A DNA stretch of 64,000 nt from Mesorhizobium tianshanense (GTDB lineage Bacteria; Pseudomonadota; Alphaproteobacteria; Rhizobiales; Rhizobiaceae), in NCBI RefSeq assembly GCF_007830515.1, contig NZ_VLKT01000004.1:124001-188000 (forward strand), in the 5' to 3' direction. A program made the translations under genes and the position numbers. Below are positions 1-6,778 of this stretch, in pieces. A model generated the notes under the pieces. That model saw only the letters and a program-made list of their open reading frames with translations, made no database searches and was not told the origin of the DNA. The stretch's first letter is position 1. Each line of letters opens with the position of its first letter.

Positions 1-3000
1 GGCGAACAGTGTCACCTCTTCCGTCGGCGCGCCATCGCTCACGTAGAACAGGCGAACCTTGCGCACCTGTGCATTGTCGCCGCCGATCTCGCGGATCTCC
101 TCGGTGACATCGGCCAGGATGTCGCGGTCCTGTTGCGTCGAGGTGTCGAGATGGAGCGCGGTCGTGACGTCCCGGTCGAGCGCATCGGCGTCCAGCGGGC
201 GGAACTGGTTGTCGAAGCCGTTGTCCAGCAGGCTCTGGAACTGGGGCTGAAACAGGCCGTCCAGCGTTTCCTGCTGGTGCCTGTCGAGATAGGCCTTGTC
301 CGAATAATTGTTGCGATCGTAGAGCAGGCCCGGCTCGCGGGTGCGCACATCGTGCCAGCTGACGAATCCGTCGACCTGCCGACGCAGATCCTCGGTATTG
401 TCGAACTGGTTCCGGGTGTCGACGAGCTTGATCCTGGCGACCGCCAGCCTGGGATCGACCCAACGGCCCTGGCTGGAATCGCCTGGATCGAGATCGATCC
501 AGACCGCCTTGCCGGCTTGCGTCAGCGCATCGATGCCGTTTTTCTCGACCTGGGCGGCAACATCCGGCGCCACCTTGATCGTTTGTCCGCCAACGGTGAT
601 CTCGACCGGCTCGACGCCGTCGGGCAAAGTCCCTTTCGGAGGGGCGACACTTCCCGGCCCGAAATCGGCGAGTGCCTTGTCGTAGTCGGCTTGAAGCGTC
701 TTGAGCTGCGCCGTCAGATCCTCCAGACCGTTGCCGAGTTGATCGGAAAAAACCGTGTTGAGGTCTTTGCCGGCCTGGGCCTCGGCCATCCTGGCGCCCT
801 GAAGCCCATCCGAGCCGCAGCCCAGAAGTTCCTGCCATTGCCGGTTGAGCGGTCTGTCGCGGTATTCCTCAGTCGTGTTCTTGTCGCTGAGGTTGACGGT
901 GAGTTTCTGTTCGGTGGTGCCTTCCTCGAAATGATTGATAACCGAAATCTGGCCGTCTTCGTGGTATTTTATCTCCTGCCGTACGAACTTGCCGAGATAG
1001 TCGCCGCCATAGGTGCTGTGTTTCTTGTCCGGCTCGAACAGATGCTGATTTTTCTTGTTGTATTCAACGAGAAGCTGGTTCTCGAGGCTTGTTGCCTGCG
1101 CATTTATACCGGCGGCATTCGCATGCGCGCTATAAAACGTCTGATAGGCTTCGGCGAGTTCAACCTGGCTACCAGCCGCCTCCTGCATGCCTTTGAGTTT
1201 CTTGAACTCTTCGGAATCCGGCGAAACCCCGAGAAACTCCGCCTGGCCGACCATATAGTCGACCGTGAATTTATCACCCTTGCTCATATGCAGGCCGATA
1301 TCGGCGAAGAGTGATTTCACGCCGGCATGGTCGGCAAGCCCTTGGGCATATTCGGCATGGCGATCGACACGCGGACCGTCGGCTGGATAGGCGGCAGGCG
1401 CGTTGGGGTCGCTCAGAGGCTTCAGCTGCGCATTCTTGTCGATCGCATCCGCAAGGCCGCTTTCGGCGCTCTCATATTCGATCCGCGCGTTGGTCGCATT
1501 CTCCAGAAGCGTGTTCGCCTTGGTGAGCCGGGCATTGGCCTCGGCCAGAGTGCCTTTCGGTTTTTCCGGGACCCAGATCAGATTGTGCGGAGCAAGAGCC
1601 TTGTTGATGACGGTCCGGGCTCCCTCGACCGCGTCCTTATAGGCCGGGTCGAGCAGATAGACGTCGGTCTGCGCCTGCTTCTGAGTGGCCCGCGCCTGCG
1701 CCTCGGTGACCCGTGACAACGCCGTGTTTTCAGCGATGATCGCCTTGCCGACCTCCGGGTCAACCCAGCGATAGACGCCATCGACCTTTATCGGAATCCA
1801 CTTGCCGCCCGATGGCGCGTTGCCCTGCGGCGGATTGCCAAACGGGTCGATGACCTTGTTGTTTTCATCGCGAGTCGGCGATGCGACCACGCCCAGCCCG
1901 TATTTGTCGATGAGCTGCTGCTTGTCGACACCCTTTTGCTCGGCGGCGGCCAAAAGGCCCGGCAACGCCTCGCCAGCGAACACACCCTCCACGAATGTCT
2001 TGACGACCTGGCCTTCCTTGGCGCGCGCCGGATCGCTGCTGTTGGGGTTGACCGACATCAGCGTCTCGGCCAGCGCCGCGTTGCGACTGCCGGCCTCGAG
2101 CTTCAGGTCCGTACCCAGCTTGTCGTCGTGCAGAGTCATGTTGCCGTCGGGATGCGTCGTCAGCGTATAGCCATTAAACGTGACTTTGACGGTCTCGCGG
2201 GTGCCATCGTTGAGCTTTTCCGTCGTCGTGGTGGTTGTGCGGCCCTCCTTGTCGACGACGATCTTGACCTCGGTATTCGCCTTCGGATCGACGATAGTCG
2301 TCGTGCTCTCACCGGTCTTGATGTTCTTGACGCTATGGCGGGTACCGCCAAAGCCGTCCACGGAGTGACTGGTTTCCTTGCCGTCGACAACGGTCACGAC
2401 GGTCCGCACGCCATGCTGATAGTCGTTGCGGTACGTGACCTTGTCGCCGGTGTGCGGATCGACGGTCTCAACGGTCTGGATGTCTCCGTTGTCGCTTTTC
2501 GGGTCAGTCGACTTGACCTGCAGGCCGCTCGCTTCCAACTCGGCGACCACCTGCTCCCGGGTCAGCCCTTGTTCCGTGGCGATCTGTTCGAGGCTCTTGC
2601 CCGCGGCAAGCCCATCCTTGATTGCCTTCGTGCTGTCTCCGCCGGGGTCCTGCTTGGCAGCCAGCGTCGTTTTGCGACCATCGGGAGAGGTCACCACGGT
2701 CACCGGCAGTGCAGGACCGCTCCCCGGCGCCGTCGTTTCTATGGTCGCGCCATTCGGCCGGGAAGTCCGTGTCGTGACCGTGCCACTGCCGAGATCGTCC
2801 TCGTATCGCGTGGTGATGGCGCCGGTGTCGGGATTGTAGCTGTTTGTTTGCTTGCGGCCGAGCCCGTCGCGAAGCGGCGTGGTCGTCTCCGCGCCGCCCG
2901 GGCCGGTCACCTGTGCATGATAGTTGCCATGCTGAAGATCGTAGTATTCGGTGACGGTTTTGCCGCTGCCGTCGGTTATCCGCGTGGTCCGCACATCGCC

Positions 3001-3561
3001 ATTGTCGCTGGTCGGGTCGGTTGTCGATACCGTCATGCCGCCAGCTTTCAACGCGGCGAGCACGTCCTCTCGCGTCATCCCCCGGTCGGCAGCGATGTTG
3101 TCGATGCTTTTGCCATCGGTGATGTCCTTGACGATGCCGTTGGCCGTGGCTTGCGGGTTCTGACCCGTGCCGCCGTCCAACGTCACCAGCTGCGTACCGT
3201 TCGTGGCGCTAAAGGTGGCGGGCATCGTGAAAAGCGACGGCGTCGTGAAAAGCGCCGGCGTCGTCATACCATTGCCGGACGGACCGCCCGTGGTGCCGTT
3301 GAGACGGGCCCCGGCGGGCGCGGCGGTCGTCGCAATCGGCGGGCTCTGCAGAGAACTCAGCTCGGAATTGACTTGGGAAAGCCTTTGACGCGCCTGTGCC
3401 GCCCAGTCTCGCTCGCCCATCTTGTTGGCAAGCCTGATCTGCTCCTGCAGCTTGGCCGCCTCATTTTGAAGCCTCGATGTCCGATCGGCATTCGTTTTCG
3501 GCGCGATCTTCTGGGGCGGATTTGGTGGATTTGAAGGCTTCAGGGTAATCGGGCGGACCAT
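1..3561 (-). CDS. Very large repeat-containing protein, N-terminal 1187 codons (runs off left edge)
   Basis: An uninterrupted frame starts at the ATG complementary to 3559-3561. I read it triplet by triplet to base 1 and found no stop, so at least 1187 residues are encoded and the C terminus lies outside the window. There is no signal peptide. The N terminus is rich in Pro, Ser, Asn and Thr (MVRPITLKPSNPPNPPQ), followed by a predicted coiled coil at about residues 25-65. Two related modules occur at about residues 136-195 and 309-367. They share the pattern GKS(I/L)xxIAxxxG(L/M)TRExV and the block STDPxSDNGD, and are followed by Thr/Gly/Asp-rich strand-like segments. Residues beyond about 480 look more globular. 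The gene sits next to a T3SS on the opposite strand, so an effector or other secreted protein is a reasonable inference, but I do not recognise a catalytic motif. It may belong to the very large rhizobial proteins carrying DUF4781, which I could not test. Confidence is high for the gene and low for function. Confidence 0.85.
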   Translation of the reverse strand, partial: MVRPITLKPSNPPNPPQKIAPKTNADRTSRLQNEAAKLQEQIRLANKMGERDWAAQARQRLSQVNSELSSLQSPPIATTAAPAGARLNGTTGGPSGNGMTTPALFTTPSLFTMPATFSATNGTQLVTLDGGTGQNPQATANGIVKDITDGKSIDNIAADRGMTREDVLAALKAGGMTVSTTDPTSDNGDVRTTRITDGSGKTVTEYYDLQHGNYHAQVTGPGGAETTTPLRDGLGRKQTNSYNPDTGAITTRYEDDLGSGTVTTRTSRPNGATIETTAPGSGPALPVTVVTSPDGRKTTLAAKQDPGGDSTKAIKDGLAAGKSLEQIATEQGLTREQVVAELEASGLQVKSTDPKSDNGDIQTVETVDPHTGDKVTYRNDYQHGVRTVVTVVDGKETSHSVDGFGGTRHSVKNIKTGESTTTIVDPKANTEVKIVVDKEGRTTTTTTEKLNDGTRETVKVTFNGYTLTTHPDGNMTLHDDKLGTDLKLEAGSRNAALAETLMSVNPNSSDPARAKEGQVVKTFVEGVFAGEALPGLLAAAEQKGVDKQQLIDKYGLGVVASPTRDENNKVIDPFGNPPQGNAPSGGKWIPIKVDGVYRWVDPEVGKAIIAENTALSRVTEAQARATQKQAQTDVYLLDPAYKDAVEGARTVINKALAPHNLIWVPEKPKGTLAEANARLTKANTLLENATNARIEYESAESGLADAIDKNAQLKPLSDPNAPAAYPADGPRVDRHAEYAQGLADHAGVKSLFADIGLHMSKGDKFTVDYMVGQAEFLGVSPDSEEFKKLKGMQEAAGSQVELAEAYQTFYSAHANAAGINAQATSLENQLLVEYNKKNQHLFEPDKKHSTYGGDYLGKFVRQEIKYHEDGQISVINHFEEGTTEQKLTVNLSDKNTTEEYRDRPLNRQWQELLGCGSDGLQGARMAEAQAGKDLNTVFSDQLGNGLEDLTAQLKTLQADYDKALADFGPGSVAPPKGTLPDGVEPVEITVGGQTIKVAPDVAAQVEKNGIDALTQAGKAVWIDLDPGDSSQGRWVDPRLAVARIKLVDTRNQFDNTEDLRRQVDGFVSWHDVRTREPGLLYDRNNYSDKAYLDRHQQETLDGLFQPQFQSLLDNGFDNQFRPLDADALDRDVTTALHLDTSTQQDRDILADVTEEIREIGGDNAQVRKVRLFYVSDGAPTEEVTLFA

Positions 3562-3647
3562 CGAACAATCTCCGGAAACACATCAAATCCTGTTCCAGCA
3601 GTCAGGCTGCCGTCACGCCCCCGCGCCCCGACACATTGGTCGGACGG

Positions 3648-4520
3648 CTATCGAGGCGGCTTCCAAAAAACATCAAGCGCCTCGAGTTCGCGCTCGACGT
3701 CCTTCGCAGTCTGATCGGTGGTTGCGCCGGACCTGGCCGCGATCAGCGCGGCAAGTATTTCCGCCGCGGCCAGGGCCGGTGCCATGCTTGTGAAAAAGGA
3801 TTGCGAACCGCAGGTCACCAGAACGCTTTCGTTGGCCATGCGGGCCAGCGGCGAAACGCTGCTGTCGGTAATGGCGACGACCGCCACGCCCTGCCTGGCG
3901 GCTTGCCGCGCCGTCTCGATGGTCATCCGGCAATAGGGCGCTACGCTCACGGCAAGCACCGCGTCGGCCGGACCGGCTCCACGCAGGAGATCGATGCCAA
4001 GCCCTCCGGCCGCATCGAGCAGTACCGCCCGCTTGCCGAGTTGCGACATCGTGTAGGAGAAATGATGCGCAACAGCATGCTCCGACCGGAAGCCCAGACT
4101 GAAAAGGCTGCGGCAGCCGGCAAGAACCTCGGCCGCGGCGATCAGCTGCATGGCGGTGCCGTATTCGCCAAGGCTTGCGATTTGTGCTGCGAGCGTATCG
4201 GCAACAACGCCGGCTGTGGCATGGCCGCCATCGCCCTCCCCTCTGCGATCCAGGCCGACTGATCCGCCAGAGGAAAAGCCCGGCGCACGCAGTGCCTTCG
4301 CATAAAGACTGCGCATGTCTTCGTAGCGGTCGAGGCCAAGCCACCGCGCCAATCTCATCATCGTCGTGTGCGAAACGCCGGCCTGATGCGCCTGTTCGCG
4401 CATCGACATCAGCGCGACATCCTGCGGATGATCCAGCACAAACCGGGCAGCTATCTGCAGCTGCGGCGGCATTGCCTCAAATCGTTCCACCAATTGTTCC
4501 GTCAAAGGACCTTTTTCCAT
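3648..4520 (-). CDS. RpiR-family transcriptional regulator (HTH plus SIS domain)
   Basis: This is a cytoplasmic sugar-phosphate-responsive regulator of the MurR/RpiR family. The first 75 residues or so form the family helix-turn-helix (AARFVLDHPQDVALMSMREQ, then HTTMMRLARWLGL). Residues of about 115-260 form the SIS domain that binds phosphosugars (LFSLGFRSEHAVAHHFSY, AVLAVSVAP, VVAITDSSVSPLA). The start at 4520 (MEKGPLTEQ) has a GGTGAGGG ribosome-binding site. An upstream GTG at 4538 is possible but has none. The gene is transcribed away from the T3SS genes, with about 200 bp of shared upstream DNA containing inverted repeats, so it is a candidate regulator of the locus. That role is inference from position. 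The likely length of about 290 residues is normal for the family. Confidence 0.88.
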   Translation of the reverse strand: MEKGPLTEQLVERFEAMPPQLQIAARFVLDHPQDVALMSMREQAHQAGVSHTTMMRLARWLGLDRYEDMRSLYAKALRAPGFSSGGSVGLDRRGEGDGGHATAGVVADTLAAQIASLGEYGTAMQLIAAAEVLAGCRSLFSLGFRSEHAVAHHFSYTMSQLGKRAVLLDAAGGLGIDLLRGAGPADAVLAVSVAPYCRMTIETARQAARQGVAVVAITDSSVSPLARMANESVLVTCGSQSFFTSMAPALAAAEILAALIAARSGATTDQTAKDVERELEALDVFWKPPR

Positions 4521-4580
4521 AACCCTCACCCTATTCACCCCGCACCGAGATTACTCTTGGAACGCAACAAACGCAACATA

Positions 4581-4620
4581 TGGAACTTCGAATCCAATTC
4601 CATTCCAAATGGACTTCCAT
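4581..4620. promoter_or_regulatory. Candidate operator cluster between the RpiR regulator and the T3SS genes
   Basis: Two inverted repeats lie in the divergent promoter region: TGGAA-N12-TTCCA (4581-4602) and ATGGA-CT-TCCAT (4609-4620), built from the same TGGA/TCCA half-site. RpiR regulators usually bind such palindromes near their own genes. The assignment is inference from sequence symmetry and position. I did not see a tts-box-like sequence here, so control by the rhizobial TtsI activator is not supported. Confidence 0.45.
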
Positions 4621-4718
4621 TTCGGTTCGCGCTGGCATAGATTGTGATCGTGAAGCACCTTGAGTGCCTCCGGCATTTTTTGGGTCTTCGAAGTTCAACC
4701 AGATGAAGGACGAGCGAG

Positions 4719-4895
4719 ATGGGAGACGTACCCGGTATCAACAACAGCACTCAGCTGACACCGGAGCAGCTGCTCGAGAAGCAAAAGGCTCACGATATCA
4801 GAATGCTTGGCCTGAAGTTTGAATCGGCAATGCAGGAATCCAAGCAGGCAGCGATGAACCGCATGGCGGAAGGAATCGCCCGAGCGAGTTCGTAA
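4719..4895 (+). CDS. 58-residue helical protein, candidate T3SS needle-like or secreted subunit
   Basis: A short frame begins MGDVPGINNSTQLTPEQ and ends at TAA 4893-4895. A purine-rich AGGACGAGCGAG lies directly upstream of its ATG. The protein is almost entirely polar and helical, with no cysteine, no signal peptide and no membrane segment. Small helical proteins of this kind immediately before sctD are typical of T3SS needle subunits, early secreted proteins or their helpers. Needle proteins (SctF) are usually about 70-85 residues, so this one is short, and I cannot align it convincingly to SctF or NopA. It is the first gene rightwards after the regulator and is separated from sctD by about 115 bp. 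The function is unknown; the T3SS link is by position only. Confidence 0.6.
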   Translation: MGDVPGINNSTQLTPEQLLEKQKAHDIRMLGLKFESAMQESKQAAMNRMAEGIARASS

Positions 4896-5011
4896 TAGCA
4901 TCATTCATGTGCGCCGCCTGAAGCTGGGCGGCGCACATGCTTTGTCCGGCATTGGCAAACTTTCGCACACCAGCGCCCCGTGTCAAACGGGTGGATGGGA
5001 GGGCAATCGGC

Positions 5012-6010
5012 ATGACCGCAAAATCGACTCTCGGACAGTGGAACGCCGCATTGCCGCAGCTTTTTGCCGAACGCACCGACAGGCAGCCGGCAACGCAACC
5101 TGCCATCCTGGAGATCGTCGGCGGGCTGCACAGCGGTGCCAAGGTGGAATTGGATGGACTCCTTTACACGATCGGCTCCAGCGTCGGGTCCGGCATAGTT
5201 CTGAGAGATTCGGGAATCGCCGCCGAACATGCCCGCCTTCGCCGAAAGGCAGGTTTTGTCGAGGTCGAAGCTGTCGGAGGAGATGTCGTCCTGGCAAATG
5301 GCGATGTCGTGCCCATCGGACATGGGCGCCGCTGCAAATTGCCCTTCGAAGCATCGTTTGGGGAAGCCCGGCTGAAGCTCACCGGCCCCACCCAAACCGA
5401 AGTACCGTCACAGTTAGCTTGGCGGTCCTGGCTTGTCGCCGCGGGTTTGCTCGCGGTTGCATCCACCGCCGTCGTGGCGGCCAACAATCTGTCCGTGGCC
5501 GGCCCTGAAATGGCCCGTTCGGATGTTGGGTTGACGAAAGTGGCGCTCGCCGACGGCATCCAGCAATATGCGCTCACCGACGCCTCGCATGCCGATAGCG
5601 AGCCGCCGGCAACCGCCGACGACGCCAGCAGGCAACTCGAACTCCAATTGGAACAGGCAGGCATCGATGGGCTCGCCATCGAACAGGCCGCCGGCCGCCT
5701 GACGGTTTCAGGCACCATTCCCGCGCCGCAGCTCCAGGCCTGGACCGACGTCCAATCGTGGTTCGACCGAACTTATGGAGAGCATCTGCTGCTCGCCTCC
5801 GACGTCACCACCGGCAATGCCGACACGCGCGCCCCGCGTCTGACCATGCAAGCGATCTGGTACGGCGAGCGGCCCTATATCATCACGACAGATGGCGCGC
5901 GCTACCATGAAGGCGCCTTTACCGATGATGGCTGGGCCATCGAGAGCATCGGCGAAAAACAACTTCTGCTGACGAAAGGTGGCGCCAAGGTCGCGCTGAA
6001 ATACCAGTGA
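5012..6010 (+). CDS. sctD: SctD-like inner-membrane ring protein (YscD/HrpQ type)
   Basis: This is the likely outer component of the T3SS inner-membrane ring. With the start at 5012 (MTAKSTLGQW, preceded by GGGAGGG) the protein has 332 residues. A cytoplasmic FHA-like domain spans about 31-124 (TIGSSVGSGIVLRDSGIAAE, then AEHARLRR). One transmembrane helix lies at about 139-158. A periplasmic BON-like module lies at about 206-265 (LEQAGIDGLAIEQAAGRLTV), followed by a C-terminal beta-rich domain. This order (FHA, TM, BON) is the SctD architecture. An earlier in-frame ATG at 4937 would add 25 residues without an FHA feature and was not chosen. Its stop overlaps the GTG start of the next gene in a GTGA arrangement, which suggests translational coupling. 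It is distant from well-known SctD proteins, so the call rests mostly on architecture and context. Confidence 0.75.
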   Translation: MTAKSTLGQWNAALPQLFAERTDRQPATQPAILEIVGGLHSGAKVELDGLLYTIGSSVGSGIVLRDSGIAAEHARLRRKAGFVEVEAVGGDVVLANGDVVPIGHGRRCKLPFEASFGEARLKLTGPTQTEVPSQLAWRSWLVAAGLLAVASTAVVAANNLSVAGPEMARSDVGLTKVALADGIQQYALTDASHADSEPPATADDASRQLELQLEQAGIDGLAIEQAAGRLTVSGTIPAPQLQAWTDVQSWFDRTYGEHLLLASDVTTGNADTRAPRLTMQAIWYGERPYIITTDGARYHEGAFTDDGWAIESIGEKQLLLTKGGAKVALKYQ

Positions 6011-6447
6011 ACCGTCGCCTGGAAGGGCCTCGACTCGATTCGGCCAGGCTGGATACATCTGGACGCGGAGCGCAGCATGCCGAAGGTCTTCGCAGCCAGC
6101 CCATCAATCGGCGGCAGCTGAATGGCATCGGCAAAACCAACAGCCGGACCAATCAGGCGGGCGCAGCCAAACAGTCCGACCGACCGGAGGCAGCCGAATT
6201 TCAGGCGTCTCAGGATGCTGCGGGCACATCCCTGGAAGACGCCCTCGTCGATTTTGTCATGCCGCGTATTTCCGACCCGGTGATCCTTCGGCGGTCGGTC
6301 TCGATCCTCCAACATTGCATTACCCATCTGGTGCCCAATCTCGATGGAGGCGAACAGCTCAAGGATCTGGCGCGAACGCTGATGCGAGACGAGATCGGCC
6401 GCCATCGGGATCTGCTTGGCCAGTTGCAGGGAGGAAACGAGACCTGA
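6007..6447 (+). CDS. Probable SctX-like export-apparatus partner protein
   Basis: The protein has 146 residues and starts with GTG overlapping the sctD stop (GTGA). The N-terminal half is polar and disordered, rich in Gln, Asn, Ser and Arg. The C-terminal 70 residues are helical (VDFVMPRISDPVILRRSVSI, then LKDLARTLMRDEIGRHRDLL). I see no signal peptide. In Yersinia and Pseudomonas the order yscX-yscY-yscV (pcr3-pcr4-pcrD) is conserved, and YscX has the same plan of a disordered N terminus and a helical C terminus. Here the gene is followed by a YscY-like TPR protein and then SctV, so an SctX role fits. The call is synteny-based inference; the sequence alone is too weak to prove it. Confidence 0.5.
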   Translation: MNRRLEGPRLDSARLDTSGRGAQHAEGLRSQPINRRQLNGIGKTNSRTNQAGAAKQSDRPEAAEFQASQDAAGTSLEDALVDFVMPRISDPVILRRSVSILQHCITHLVPNLDGGEQLKDLARTLMRDEIGRHRDLLGQLQGGNET

Positions 6448-6776
6448 CCGACCCGCACGACACGGTCCAGCTCTTGCACGTCTTGGGCTATCTCTACGGG
6501 TGTCATGGGCAGGTGAAACGGGGGGCAGCCTATCTTCTCATCGCCGCCCAGCTCTCCCCCGGAAACCCCGGAGTCCTGCGCACGCTCGCTCACCTGCTGA
6601 TACTCGACGGCGAGGCAGACAAGGCGCTCGCCACGATCGCTAGATTGGAGACTTTGGAAGGCATGGAACATCCCACGCTTGCTTTGCTGAAGAGCCGTGC
6701 GCTGCTGGCAGCGGGCCGCACGGCGGAAGCACGCGCCATGTTCCGGACATATCTTTCGCGGCGGGAGGGCGACTAG
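6444..6776 (+). CDS. SctY-like TPR chaperone, probable CTG start
   Basis: From CTG 6444 the frame gives 110 residues, against 114 for YscY. Three TPR-like helical pairs are visible (LLHVLGYLYGCHGQVKRGAA, VLRTLAHLLILDGEADKAL, LALLKSRALLAAGRTAEARA). The closest architecture I know is YscY, the cytoplasmic partner of YscX that helps load it onto SctV. No ATG, GTG or TTG start is sensibly placed. The only ATG, at 6315, would add 43 residues of non-protein-like sequence read out of frame through the upstream gene. The CTG overlaps the upstream TGA as CTGA and has a GGGAGGA ribosome-binding site nine bases before it, like the GTGA junction before it. sctV follows two bases after its stop. Confidence is good for a TPR protein and moderate for SctY. 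Confidence 0.62.
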   Translation: MTDPHDTVQLLHVLGYLYGCHGQVKRGAAYLLIAAQLSPGNPGVLRTLAHLLILDGEADKALATIARLETLEGMEHPTLALLKSRALLAAGRTAEARAMFRTYLSRREGD

Positions 6777-6778
6777 CC

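Noticed and set aside
133..1314. Long plus-strand frame of 393 codons
   Set aside because: It lies antisense to the open minus-strand frame of 1187 codons, which has sensible composition and internal repeats. The plus frame has none and contains many basic/Val-rich stretches.
1936..3534. Plus-strand frame of 532 codons
   Set aside because: Antisense to the same large protein; composition is Arg/Gly/Val-rich and low in motifs.
4581..4602. Possible tRNA T-arm (TTCGAATCC)
   Set aside because: The arms around it do not pair as a T-stem and no acceptor or anticodon arm can be built.
4539..4718. tts box for TtsI in the T3SS promoter region
   Set aside because: No sequence resembling the conserved tts-box pattern was seen in the divergent region.
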